Source: Abelmoschus esculentus (taxonomy: Eukaryota; Streptophyta; Magnoliopsida; Malvales; Malvaceae). Taken from it: a stretch of DNA of 64,000 nucleotides. Where the stretch lies: positions 15,215,501 to 15,279,500 of the forward strand of contig JAUCBN010000011.1 in NCBI GenBank assembly GCA_035048815.1, read 5' to 3'. This document shows, piece after piece, positions 1 through 11,065 of this stretch (position 1 is its first letter; every line of letters starts with the position of its first letter). The notes below the pieces were generated by a model. That model was not told where the DNA came from. It saw only the letters and a list, made by a program, of their open reading frames with translations, and made no database searches. Position numbers and translations under genes: made by a program.

Positions 1-563
1 GATTAGCAATAGCCGTACCAGCTTCAGCAGACTAAAACACACCCGAAAGAACGGTGCAACACCACAAACTAACCTTCCGGCCTAACCGAAGGCATACTTA
101 CAGAGGAGGAAGAATTTACTCTTCCCTAACAGTCGTTTCATCTTCAATCTTGACCATCAAAGTTCATACCAACAGTATCTAGTGACTTACGTCTCAGAAA
201 CATATTCAAAAACTTTAAACATGCAGTTTAAAACATAATGTTCGTATAAAACAAACTTACATTCGGGCAAGATCCAAGGGAAAACTGAGAGCATCTGAAA
301 ATATGTTGGCATTGGCAATGTGTAACCGATAATCCCAGTTTAACCATCATTACGCAAAGTACAATCATCAGGAATAGATTGTCACACTCCAACAACATAT
401 CATAATCAATAGCACATTTAAGCACATAACTTAGCAATCCTATACATGCTTTAACCAACCAACTACACACTTTACAAATCAACAACACATTTTACAAACC
501 TTACAACACATTTTTCAAACCTTAGAACACCCTTTACAAACCAACCACACATTTTACAAACCT
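1..563 (-). other. E1 internal leader (downstream of PBS), runs off the left edge
   Basis: This stretch lies just downstream, on the minus strand, of the E1 5' LTR and its primer-binding site, so it should be the untranslated leader and perhaps the approach to gag. I recognise no gag motif. The short minus-strand open frame at 228-488 has no family resemblance. From about 480 to 560 it carries short A/C-rich near-repeats built on acattttacaaacc. Confidence 0.5.
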
Positions 564-576
564 AGCTCTGATACCA
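564..576 (-). promoter_or_regulatory. E1 primer-binding site, initiator-Met tRNA type
   Basis: On the minus strand this reads TGGTATCAGAGCT, matching the complement of the 3' end of plant initiator-Met tRNA. Five bases separate it from the LTR end at 582. It orients E1 as a minus-strand element whose body lies to the left. Confidence 0.85.
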
Positions 577-1149
577 CCAAATGTAACCCCCTTAGCCCGG
601 CCTAGACGGAACTGGCACTAATAGGTTACACGGGGATATCAAACCAAACCCGCGAAGGTTCGATTCGATAAACAATCCTAAAACCGCTATACATTTTTTT
701 ATTATCTTACCTAGATGCACAATCTTATTCCTACATGTCAAGGTCTCATACCAAGCATTACCGGTAATACATTAATTAAAAACATACATCCGATTAAACA
801 CTAATGTAGATTAAGGACTAAAATGTAAAACTTTTAAATTTAATTAGTAAAGTAGAAATTCTTTCCATCAATGTTCAATTAAACATACAAGAGTTCCTCA
901 TAGCAAATTTCAACTTAACAGATCAAACTATCATGATCAATTGCATGTTCTTCTAATTTAGGGACCAAAATGTAAATCTTCCAAAATACAAGGACTTCAT
1001 CCTAATTAGGATTACCATCTTGAAATTAAATCAACTTTATAATTGTATGCAAAATTTCAGCTCAAAATAACGTCGGTAAGCACCTTAATCGAATAAAGGA
1101 AGATATCTGGGACTAAAGTATAATTTCTAGCAACTTTCAATTCTTGGTG

Positions 1150-1370
1150 ATCAAAGGTTTCGAAACCTTCCCAAAGGTTTCGAAACTTTTTGTAAAAGGT
1201 GCGAAACTTTCTTGGAAAGTTTCAAAACTTTTCGCGTCCAGTAGCTATCCAGAATTGAAACTGCCCGCAAGGTTTTGAAACCTTGTGAAGGTTTCGAAAC
1301 TATTTGACAAAGGTTTCGGAACCTTCACCCAAAGGTTTCGAAAATTTGGGTCTGGAACCAAAAGTTTCAT
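1150..1370. repeat. Cluster of AAGGTTTCGAAACCTT-type palindromes in E1 LTR
   Basis: A perfect 16-bp palindrome AAGGTTTCGAAACCTT is at 1154-1169, followed by nearly identical copies at 1174-1186 and 1288-1300 and several degenerate ones. No coding role is visible. The same motif class recurs in other LTRs of this window. Confidence 0.8.
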
Positions 1371-2069
1371 TACACTAAGTGCATACAAATTACTCAATAC
1401 TCAACTATTAATTAGATCCACTAAATGCATCAATCCTAGGCATATTTAGTAACATATGGCACATAATCAACAACGACATGAACATCAATTAAGCTATAGG
1501 CATGCTCCCTAGGAATTGATTAACAACATATCAATCATGCTAGTACATGCTTCAACAATCCAAACAATTCTAAAGTTCAACAATTAACAATCAAACAATA
1601 ATGATCTTATTACAACATAAACCAAAGCCTAAGTACACACTCCTCACATAGGTTGGGTTACACATTGCCTTGCCCAATTTATTTGCCAAAAACATACCAA
1701 ATTCAAAGTGATTCTTCCCCTTGGTTTCCTTGCCTCGAACGAAGCCCCAAGTGCCTTTATTTTTCTGCAAGGATGAAAAGAGAGCTTAAGCAAACATGCT
1801 TAGTGAGGAAGCTCTACGCAAATCATCAATGCATCAATTTAAAACCATGATGAAACTATAATTTGCAATACATTGTCAAAATATTCATGCTAACATCTCA
1901 TGCTCATAATCTTTAAATCATATGCATCCTTGAGTTTACATAACCTTGTCAAAACAATTTATAAATGATGTACAATCTTCTTCTCAAATTCATGTATGTA
2001 TATTGGCTTTTTAGTGACCACTTTAATGTGAACCTTGAGTTTACCGAATACACAGATCTATTGTTAGAG

Positions 2070-2275
2070 ACCATTGTCTCGTCATGACACGAAGTCACTA
2101 TTGACATGACACAAAGTCACCATTGACATGATAATAGGTCACCATTGACATGACACGAAGTCACCATTAGCACTACCACGTACGATTGGACACATAGTCA
2201 CCCTTGTTACGTGTAGGCGGCTCTACCACGCACGGTTGGACACAAAGTCACCCTTGTTACGTGTAGGCAATATTC
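2070..2275. repeat. Tandem repeats in E1 LTR (22-bp and about 50-bp units)
   Basis: Several copies of a unit of about 22 bp containing GACACGAAGTCACCATT are followed by two copies of a unit of about 50 bp containing GGACACAAAGTCACCCTTG and TTACGTGTAGGC. Equivalent arrays occur in the LTRs of E3, E7 and E10. Confidence 0.85.
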
Positions 2276-2386
2276 TGTATTCTCAATTTTGTTTATAGTG
2301 CACTTAAGACAATTCTAATGACATGTTATTCGTATTCGAATCTAAAGTTAGTGTCACTAAGCTAATATCATAATCAAATGTGCATG

Positions 2387-2608
2387 ATAACTTGCTGCTC
2401 ATAATGCATGCATAATATGTTTAACAAATGAACCAAAAGCCATACCCAAAGGCACCATCATGTATAAGGCAATTAACCATATTGTATTCCAAATCATATA
2501 ACTTGCTGCTCATAATGCATGCATAATATGTTCAACAAATGAATCAAAAGCCATGTCCAAAGGCACCATCATATATAAGGCAAATAACCAAATTGTATCC
2601 CAAATCAT
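2387..2608. repeat. 111-bp tandem duplication in E1 LTR
   Basis: Positions 2387-2497 and 2498-2608 are two adjacent copies of a 111-bp unit starting ataacttgctgctcataatg, differing at several bases. The corresponding part of E10 has one copy, so the duplication arose in the E1 lineage. Confidence 0.85.
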
Positions 2609-4160
2609 TTCTCATAATTTTTCATAATCATGGATGCTAAATAAGCTATGCATTTCAGCAAGTAATTCTCATGTATGCACCATTTCAAAACATGCTCATT
2701 CATTTTCATAAATCTCATTGCATTACCAACATAATGCCTTTATCAAATGTAGTCGAAACTCATATCGGTTTATCAAAAACAATTACTTTACTTAATCTTG
2801 AACTATGGAAGGTTTTCAAACTCTTCCATAGTCCCCAAAACAGAACCGTACCAAACGCGGATCGCTTTAAATCCGTAATCACTCACCAACAAGCGAAACG
2901 AGCTTTTGCCGCTATCCGATGATTGCACCAACGCACCAGCACTCAAGCTTCTTCTTGTACCTCTTCTACAACATTAAAAACATAGCATTCTCACATCATA
3001 ACATGCTCAAACCAACAGCCATATCCGACCACCATTAAACTACCGAAAACTTAGCCGAAAAGACCATAAACTACGCCGAAACGCATCCGAACAACATCAG
3101 CCCAAAACCTAATGAATCTAACATCTAATCCACTTCAATTATGAACCAAAAACACATCCAAACCATCCTTATACCTCCAGCAACATTAAAGCATCTAAAA
3201 CAACCCATAAAACAACCGAAACGCACCTTAAAACTACACCGATTGCATTATTCCGGGATTAAATTAATTTGCTATCAAATCAAGACTCAATTATTCCTTT
3301 AATTAACATAAAAATACAATTGAATCCATCTAATTCCAGCATTGAATGAGATCCAAATAGATTTCACAAAAACATTCACAAAATTACTAGATCTAACATT
3401 AAAAACATAGAATCAAGTTTTTATTAAAAGATTAGCAAGCTAATACTTGGGAATTTCAATAAAGAACCTTAGAAAATAATAAAAAATCCATAAAATTACC
3501 TTCAAGATCTATTCACCAAAAAGATATAATTTCCTCTTCTTGATTCCTTGCAATTTGATGTTGACTTGATAAAATTGATGCTTAGGTTTTGTAAAGGATG
3601 GAAAGGTGATGCAAATGATGTAATCTTTGCTAAAAATGATGCAAAAATCAGCAAGGAATTGAAGAGAAAAAATAAAGAGAAAGTGGAGAGAAAATGAGAG
3701 AAAAAGATGAGAGAAAATGAGAGAAAAGTGGTTTTGAAAGAAAATGATTAAAAATCTCTAATTAAAATAATAAAAATACATTTTGGTGAATAAATCATTA
3801 TTAAAAATTAGAAATGGGTTTATGGCCCTCTAAGGATTCTAAGTTTAGCTTGCTTTTGAATTTAGTCACTAAAACATGTAATTTTTCGAAAATTATAAAA
3901 TAAGTCCTCCAATTTTTCCAAAAATTACAAATTGGTCAATTATACATAATTAAGCATAATTAAAAATCAAAAATAAATCAAAACTACTTTCTTTTAATTT
4001 TGAAACATATTTTTAATATTCCAAACCTTATTCCAAAATTTTTATTTTTCTTAATTAAAAATATCCTTATTTGTATCTTTCTCGGAATAATGAACCGGAG
4101 AACCCGATTCGACCCGAATCGAATTCTCCAAACTACTAACCCCAAAATCGGGATGTTACA

Positions 4161-5987
4161 GGGCATTTGCTCAATAGCCTCAACTAGTGGCAAGTTGATA
4201 TGGACCTACTTCAAGATGTCTAGGAATTTTTGAAATTGGTGGTCCTGTTTGTGCTTCTTTAGCCTCTGTGGGAAAGGAGGTGGTGATCTGATATCCTCCA
4301 GGTTTCCTTGGATATTGAGTTTAATATCTGGGGTGAATTTATCTGCAGCTGCCTCGGCAGGTGTTTCTGGTTCTGCTGGTTCTGCTGTCGTGGTAGTGCT
4401 CTTGACAGGGTCTTGCTCAGCTTCTAAGTCCTCATGATATTGCTTTTCTGGTTGGACTCTATCGGTGAAGGTCCCTTCTTTATCTTTTAATTGTAGGCCA
4501 CTTCTTGTTGTAATCACCTTGCATTGCTCGTGGCCTAACACCTTAGCAACTTCAGTATTGCTAGGTAAACCCCCTGATGGTTAAGTGTTTTGTTGTTGGG
4601 CAAATTGACCAACTTGGGTTTCTAAAGATTTTATTACAGCCTCCTGGTTCTGCAGTCTCATCTCGGTTCGGTTCATTAAGTCATCAGTACGCTTCATGAA
4701 TCGGCTATTCTTGTCCATGTAAGCATCAGTCTTTGTCATAAAAGTCGTAAGAGAATCTGCCAATGCATTCAGAGACTGTTGCTGTTGTACATGCTGTTGT
4801 GGCATGGGCTGCTAAGTGTACTGTTGTGGTAGGTTCTGGCTTTGATGCTAGAATCTATGGGCTTGATTAATTGGATTTAAGGCATTGTTAGGGTTACTCC
4901 ATGAAAAGGTTTGGATGCCTTTTCCAAGATGGGTTGTAATTGTTGGACATCGTTTGATTGTTTCTGTTATAGTTTCCAACATATAGGCTGGTTTCCTCAT
5001 CTTGCATGTAATCTGATGGGTTAACTGCCTTAACCTCATGTATGTTTCTCTGGGCTTGCATATTCTGAACCATCTTGGTCAGAGAAGCCAATTGTGCTGC
5101 CACCGAACTGGGTGTATCAAATTCATGATATGTGACATGACGTCTCATTCCACCTTACTTTGATGTGGAAAATTGGAAATCGTTCCTTGCGAGTTTGTTT
5201 AGAATCTCAATGGCCTCCGCGGGTGCTCTATCCAAAGTGTCCCATTCGCGGAAGCGTCTAGCATCATTCTTGTGGAGGCATTAGTAGCATTATAAAACAT
5301 AGAGACTTGCGTCCACAAGGGAAAACCATGTAGTGGGCATTTGTTTAATAATTCTCTGTAGCATTCCCATGCCTCATACATTGGTTCATCATCATCCTGC
5401 TGAAATGATGTGATTTCATTACGGATGCAATCATAGAGATTTGCCGGATTAAACCTCGTAATGAATTCTCGGCAGAGTTCCTCCCAAGATCCTATGGATC
5501 CTGCTGGGATACCATTCAACCAAGTTTTCGCCCTATCCCTCAGTGAATAGGGGAACAATTTTAATCGTAGAATATCTTCATGGACTCCTTGAATCTTGAA
5601 AGAGTTGCACACTTTCATGAAAGATTTGAGATGTTGTCTTGCATCTTCAGTAGCAGACCCACTAGACTGTCCAATTGTGTTCAACATGTTGAACATCACT
5701 TGTTTGAGCTCAAAGTGAGTTGCTTCGATTTCTGGGGTGACTACGCTAGGGTTGAGCCCGTTTAGATCTTCCACCAGATAGTCTCTAATAGTGGGCTGCC
5801 TCGACAATGGTTGTGGCAGTGGCTGCTGCGGCATTGCTGGTGGCAGTACATTATGATCAACAGGTGGAATTTGTCCTCTTGGTGGATTCTCCATGACTTG
5901 GAACAGGTTGTGTCTCAGATGATGTCTTGTGCGTTCAATTTAAGGATCCAATTCGTACAATGGACCACTCGGTTTTGCCCTGGTCAT
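4161..5987 (-). pseudogene. Athila-type gag (E2), broken and truncated by E1
   Basis: This is the capsid/nucleocapsid polyprotein of an Athila-group gypsy element. I chose the ATG at 5987 (MTRAKPSG...) because E5 gag opens the same way (MTRSNP). Family landmarks include RDYLVEDLNGL, LRLKLFPYSLRDRAKTWLN, YEAWECYRELLNKCPLHGFP and, near the end, the conserved CKVITTRSGLQLK. It carries an in-frame stop soon after the start, frameshifts near 5240 and 4900, and further stops near 4850 and 4581. The cysteine/histidine zinc knuckle present in E12 is missing here. The reading breaks after ...VEAIEQMP, where E1 is inserted, so protease is not seen. Gag would assemble the cytoplasmic retrotransposon particle; this copy cannot make an intact protein. 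Confidence 0.9.
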
Positions 5988-6097
5988 ATACCAAATAAAT
6001 CAAAGTTAATAAAAATTAAATAAATAATTAGAATTAAAGTTAGATTAAGAATGATTAAAAAGCAAGAAAATAAAGAAAAACAAAATTTAGTTGCCAA

Positions 6098-6115
6098 TTC
6101 CCGGAAAAGGAGCCA
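6098..6115 (-). promoter_or_regulatory. E2 primer-binding site, decayed tRNA-Asp type
   Basis: The minus strand reads TGGCTCCTTTTCCGGGAA directly after the LTR end. Athila elements usually carry a tRNA-Asp PBS of the form TGGCGCCGTTGCCGGGGA, so I read this as a mutated version. The 110 bases between it and the gag ATG are leader. Confidence 0.7.
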
Positions 6116-6121
6116 AAAACT

Positions 6122-6506
6122 TGATGCGTGTAATAAAAGCGCAATTGAGTACAAGTGTACACATCGCCAAGTAATAAAGTGATAAGTATATCGTGTATTG
6201 TCTCCACAGGGATTGGTGTACTTAATATGTCTCCCCTTGTTCCCTTGCTCCTGAAAATAAAGTAAAAACACAAATAAGTGGATTTGTTTAACTAACTAAA
6301 TAATTAAATAACAAAACATAAAATAAAAGGTTGAGAACGATATAGAAAAAATGGGTAGGATCCAGCTGCGTCAATTAGTAGATTCAATTGATCTTCTTCT
6401 TGTCCAATACAATTACACAATACTACTTCGACAATACTGCAGATACAGCCTCGGCAGCATTGGTATTCTCTACCGCGAAAATCTCTTGCTCTTTGGCATA
6501 GGCATC
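6122..6506 (-). repeat. E2 5' LTR, inner part (left of E3)
   Basis: On the minus strand this is the 3' end of the E2 LTR, ending CACGCATCA at 6122. It matches the start of the E13 LTR (53953 onward) and, less closely, E12. The LTR is cut at 6506 by E3 and resumes at 11066. Confidence 0.88.
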
Positions 6507-8130
6507 TATAACATCCCGATTTTGGGGTTAGTAGTTTGGTCTTTAGTTTGGAGAATTTGATTCGGGTCGAATCGGGTTCTCCAGTTCGTTATTCCGGGGA
6601 AATATAAAATGAAAATATTTTTAATTAGGAAAGTAATAATTTTGGAATATGGTTTAAAAATATTAAAAAGATGTTCCAAAATTAAAAGAATGTAATTTGA
6701 ACTTTAAATTTATTTTTAATTATGCTTAATTATGCATAAGTGACCAATTTGTAAGTTTTGGAAAACAATGGGGGATTTAATTATAATTTTCGGAAATTGT
6801 TAATTTTAGTGACTAAATTGGAAAGGAAGCTATACTTAGAATCCTTATAGGGTCATAAACCCAATTTAATTTTTAATAATGATTTATTCACCAAAATGCT
6901 TTTTAATTAGTTTAATTAAAGATAATAATCATTTTTTCACTTAACTACCTTTTTTCTCTCATTTTTTTCTCTCATTTTCTCTCTATTTTCCTTCATCTAT
7001 TTTCTTCAATTACTTACTGATTTTTCCATCTTTTTCCACAAAGATTACTTCATTTTAATCATCTTTCCATTCTTTACAAAACCTAACCATCAATTTTATC
7101 AAATCAACACCAATTTGCAAGGAATCAAGAAGAGAAAACTTCATCTTTTTGGTGGATAGATCTCAAAGGTAATTTGCTGGATTTTAACTCTTTTTCTAAG
7201 GTTCTTTATTGAAATTCCCAAGTATTAGCTTTCTAATCTTTAAATGAAACTTGATTTTATATTTTCAATGCTAGATCTAATGATTTTATGAATGTTTTTG
7301 TGAAATCTTTTTAGATCTCATTCAATGTTGTAATTAGATGAAATTAATTGTGTTATTAAGTTAATTAAATGATTAATTGAGTCTTCAATTGATGGCACAT
7401 TAATTTAATCCCGGAATAACGCAATTGGTGTTGTTTTAAGGTGATTTTCGGTTGTTTTAGGGGTTGTTTTAGATGTTTTAATGTTGCTGGAGGTATAAGG
7501 ACGGTTTAGGTGTGTTTTGGGTTTATAATTGAAGTGGATTAGATTTTAGAATCATTATTTTTTGGGATGATGTTGTTCGGATGCATTTCGGCTTAGTTTT
7601 CGGTCTTTTCGGCTTAGTTTTCGGTCTTTTCGGCTAAGTTTTCGGTAATTTTGTAGAGGTTTGATGTGGCTGCTGGTTTGAGCATGTTATGATGTGAATA
7701 TGCTCTGTTTTTAATGATGTAGAGGTAGTGCAAGAAGGTGCTTATGTGGCTGGTGCATTGGCGTTGCCATCGGAGCATCGGCGAAGGCTCGTTTTGCTTG
7801 TCGGTGAGTGTTTTTCGGACTTAAAGGGATTCACATTGGTACAGTTCTGTTTTTGGGACTATGGAAGAGTGTGAAAACTTTCCATAGTTCAAGAGTAAGT
7901 AAAGTAAATGTTTTTGATATATTAACATGAGCTTCGGCTACATTCGGTAAAGACATTGATATTGGTAATGCAATGAGATTTTCAGAAATGCATAAACATG
8001 ATTTTGAATTGGTGCATGCATGAGATAATTGCTGAAAATGCATGGTTTAAAAAGGCATACATGGTTAAGGAAAACATGGGAAATGAATTTGGAATATATA
8101 TGGTTATTTGCCTTCAAATTAAAGGTGTCA
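6507..8130 (+). repeat. E3 5' LTR, truncated at its 3' side
   Basis: It begins TATAACATCCCGATTTTGG (a canonical TG start mutated to TA) and parallels the E3 3' LTR from 8501 to about 10114. At about 8131 it stops matching and jumps into pol-derived sequence, so the last 950 bases or so of LTR, the PBS, gag and most of pol are missing. Left flank GCATC (6502-6506) and right flank ATATC (11066-11070) look like a 5-bp target duplication altered by transitions. Confidence 0.88.
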
Positions 8131-8505
8131 TATGAGGTGTTAGAGCGAATTGGTCTTATTGTTTATCGGTTGAGGTTGTCGGTGGAGTTGAGTTGGATGC
8201 ATTATGTTTTTGATGTATCGGTGCTTCGTAAGTATAGTTTAGACGTTTCTTATGTTGTTCTAGTAGAGGAGATTGAGTTGAGAGCGGATATGAGTTATGA
8301 GAAGGAATCAGTGAGGATTTTGGATGTGGATACAAAAGTTCTTTGAGGAAGGATCACAAATTTGGTTAAAATGCTTTGGAAACACCAAGGTGTCGAAGAG
8401 GCAACTTGGGGGACAAGGAAAAAGTATGGAGGAGCAGTTCCTCACTTGTTTGCTTTAAGTGAGAATTTCGAGGATGAAATTTTCTTAAGAGGGGGAGAGT
8501 TGTAA
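8131..8505 (+). pseudogene. E3 pol remnant: integrase C-terminus/chromodomain tail
   Basis: Only the last 120 or so codons of a Del/Tekay-like polyprotein remain. Landmarks are FDVSVLRKYSLDVSYV, LRADMSYEKESVRILD, then LVKMLWKHQGVEEATW and NFEDEIFLRGGEL. This is the integrase C-terminal region running into the chromodomain thought to steer integration to chromatin. An in-frame TGA at 8344-8346 probably replaced an arginine CGA. The upstream junction at 8131 is an internal deletion fused to the LTR. The natural stop TAA at 8503-8505 lies inside the first bases of the 3' LTR, after a polypurine tract at 8487-8500. Confidence 0.85.
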
Positions 8506-11065
8506 CATCCCGATTTTGGGGTTAGTAGTTTGGGCTTTAGTTTGGAGAATTCGATTCGGGTCGAATCGGGTTCTCCGGTTTATTATTCTGGGGAAGTATA
8601 AAACATAAAAGATTTTTAATTAGGAAAGTAATAATTTTGGAATGTGGTTTAAAAATATTAAAAAGATGTTCCAAAATTAAAAGAATGTAATTTGAACTTT
8701 AAATTGATTTTTAATTATGCTTAATTATGCATAAGTGATCAATTTGTAATTTTTGGAAAAGAATGGGGGATTTAATTGTAATTTTCGGAAATTGTTAATT
8801 TTAGTGACTAAATTAGAAAGGAAGCTATACTTAGAATCCTTAGAGGGCCATAAACCCAATTTAATTTTTAATATTGATTTATTCACCAAAATGCTTTTTA
8901 ATTAGTTTAATTAAAGATGGTAATTATTTTCTCACTTAACTACCTTTTTTCTCTCATCTTTTTCTCTCATTTTCTCTCTATTTTCCTTCATCTATTTTCT
9001 TTAATTCCTTGCTGATTTTTCCATCTTTTTTCACAAAGATTAATTCATTTTAATCATCTTTCCATTCTTTACAAAACCTAAACATCAATTTTATCAAATC
9101 AACACCAATTTGCAAGGAATCAAAAAGAGAAAACTTCATCTTTTTGGTGGATAGATCTCAAAGGTAATTTGTTGGATTTTAAATCTTTTTCTAAGGTTCT
9201 TTATTGAAATTCCCAAGTATTAGCTTTCTAATCTTTAAATGAAACTTGATTTTATGTTTTCAATGCTAGATCTAATGATTTTATGAATGTTTTTCTGAAA
9301 TCTTTTTAGATCTCATTCAATGTTGTAATTAGATGAATTTAATTGTATTATTAAGTCAATTAAATGATTAATTGAGTCTTCAATTGATGACACATTAATT
9401 TAATCCCGGAATAATGCAATCAGTGTTGTTTTAAGGTGATTTTCGGTTGTTTTAGGGGTTGTTTTAGGGGTTGTTTTAGATGTTTTAATATTGCTGGAGG
9501 TATAAGGATGGTTTAGGTGTGTTTTGGGTTTATAATTGAAGTGGATTAGATGTTAGAATCATTAGTTTTTGGGCTGATGTTGTTCGGATGCGTTTCGGCT
9601 TAATTTTCGGTCTTTTCGGCTAAGTTTTCGGTAATTTTGTGGAGGTTTGATGTGGCTGCTGGTTTGAGCATGTTATGATGTGAATATGCTCTGTTTTTGA
9701 TCATGTAGAGGTAGTGCAAGAAGGTGCATAAGTGAATGGTGCATTGGCATTGTCATCGGAGCATCGGTGAAGGCTCGTTTTGCATGTCGGTGAGTATTTT
9801 TCGGACTTAAAGCGAATTGCATTGGCACAGTTCTGTTTTGGGGACTATGGAAGAGTGTGAAAACTTTCCATAGTTCAAGAGTAAGTAAAGTAAATGTTTT
9901 TTATATATTAACATGAGCTTCGGCTACATTCGATAAAGACATTGATGTTGGTAATGCAATGAGATTTTCGGAAATGCATAAACATGATTTTGAATTGGTG
10001 CATGCATGAGATAATTGCTGAAAATGCATGGTTTAAAAGGCATACATGGTTAAGGAAAACATGGGAAATGAAATAGGAATATATGTGGTTATTTGCCTTC
10101 AAATTAAAGGTGTCATTGGGCATGACTTTCGGTTCATTTGTTGAGCATATTATGGATGCATTATGAGCTGAAAATGAATTAGAATATTATGTGGTTATTT
10201 GCCTTGAAATTGATGGTGCCATTGGGCATGACATTTGGTTCATTTGTGAATATATTTTGCATGCATTATGCGCAGCAAATTATCATGCACATTTGATTAT
10301 GATATTGGCTTAGTGAAACTAACTTTAGATTCGAATACAAATGACATGTCATTAGGATTGTCTTAAGTGCACTATAAACATTATTGAGAATAAAGAATAT
10401 TGCCTACACGTAACAAGGGTGACTTTGTGTCTAATCGTGCATGGTAGAGCTGCCTACACGTAACAAGGGTGACTATGTGTCTAATCATGCATGGTAGTGC
10501 TATAATGGTGACTTCGTATCATGTCAATGGTGACTTTGTGTCATGACGAGACTAATGGTCTCTAACAATGGATCCGTGTATTCGGTGAACTTAAGGTTCA
10601 CATTAAGTGATCACTAGAAAGCCAATATGCATACATGGATTAAAAGAGAACATTGTGCATCATTCATGAAATGTATTGATAATATTGAACATACTCAAGA
10701 AAGTGATTTGATATTATAGACATGAACGTGGAATGTTAAGCATGCATGTTTTTAATGATGCATTGCAAACTATGGTTTCATTATAGTTTTAAATAGATGC
10801 ATTGATGATCTTGTGTAGAGCTTCCTCACTAAGCATATTTGCTTAAGCTCTCTTTTCATGTATGATCGGATTGTTTATGATCGGATTGTTTCCGTTATTG
10901 CCTTGTATGAGACCTTGACATGTAGGAATACAATTATACATCTAGAAGAAAAAATATAACGGTTTTAGGGTTGTTTATCGAATCGGACCTTTGCAGGTTT
11001 GGTTTGATATTCCCTATGTAACCCATTAGTGTCGGTTCCGTCTATACTGGGCTAAGGGGGTTACA
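8501..11065 (+). repeat. E3 3' LTR, Del/Tekay-like, 2565 bp
   Basis: It runs from TGTAACATCCCG to GGGGGTTACA and is complete. It is collinear with E1 and E10 but lacks the segment of about 1 kb that carries their palindromes; the breakpoint lies near 10860-10890. The tandem repeat array is at 10398-10560. E3 sits inside the E2 LTR. Confidence 0.92.
10398..10560. repeat. Tandem repeat array in E3 LTR
   Basis: Two copies of a unit of about 60 bp containing GCCTACACGTAACAAGGGTG and GACT(T/A)TGTGTC, followed by shorter copies containing GGTGACTT and TCATGTCAATGG. It is the plus-strand counterpart of the E1 array. Confidence 0.8.

Larger units (their letters stand above)
582..4160 (-). repeat. 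E1 5' LTR, Del/Tekay-like gypsy, about 3.58 kb
   Basis: On the minus strand the LTR starts TGTAACATCCCGATTTTGG at 4160 and ends GGCTAAGGGGGTTACA at 582, with matching TGTAAC/GTTACA ends. It closely resembles the E3 LTR (8501-11065) and E10 (37398-40520), but is about 1 kb longer than E3 because of a segment around 745-1775 that holds clustered palindromes. The PBS lies immediately downstream. It interrupts the Athila gag of E2 just after the codons for E-A-I-E-Q-M-P. Family placement rests on similarity to E3, whose LTR adjoins a chromodomain pol tail. Confidence 0.88.

Noticed and set aside
2070..2275. Possible CRISPR-like array from evenly spaced repeats
   Set aside because: The repeats are imperfect tandem units in a plant LTR, with no unique spacers of constant length and no cas genes.
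4249..4437. Open frames opposite E2 gag and other shadow frames
   Set aside because: They run antisense to recognisable gag or pol coding and show no family resemblance of their own.
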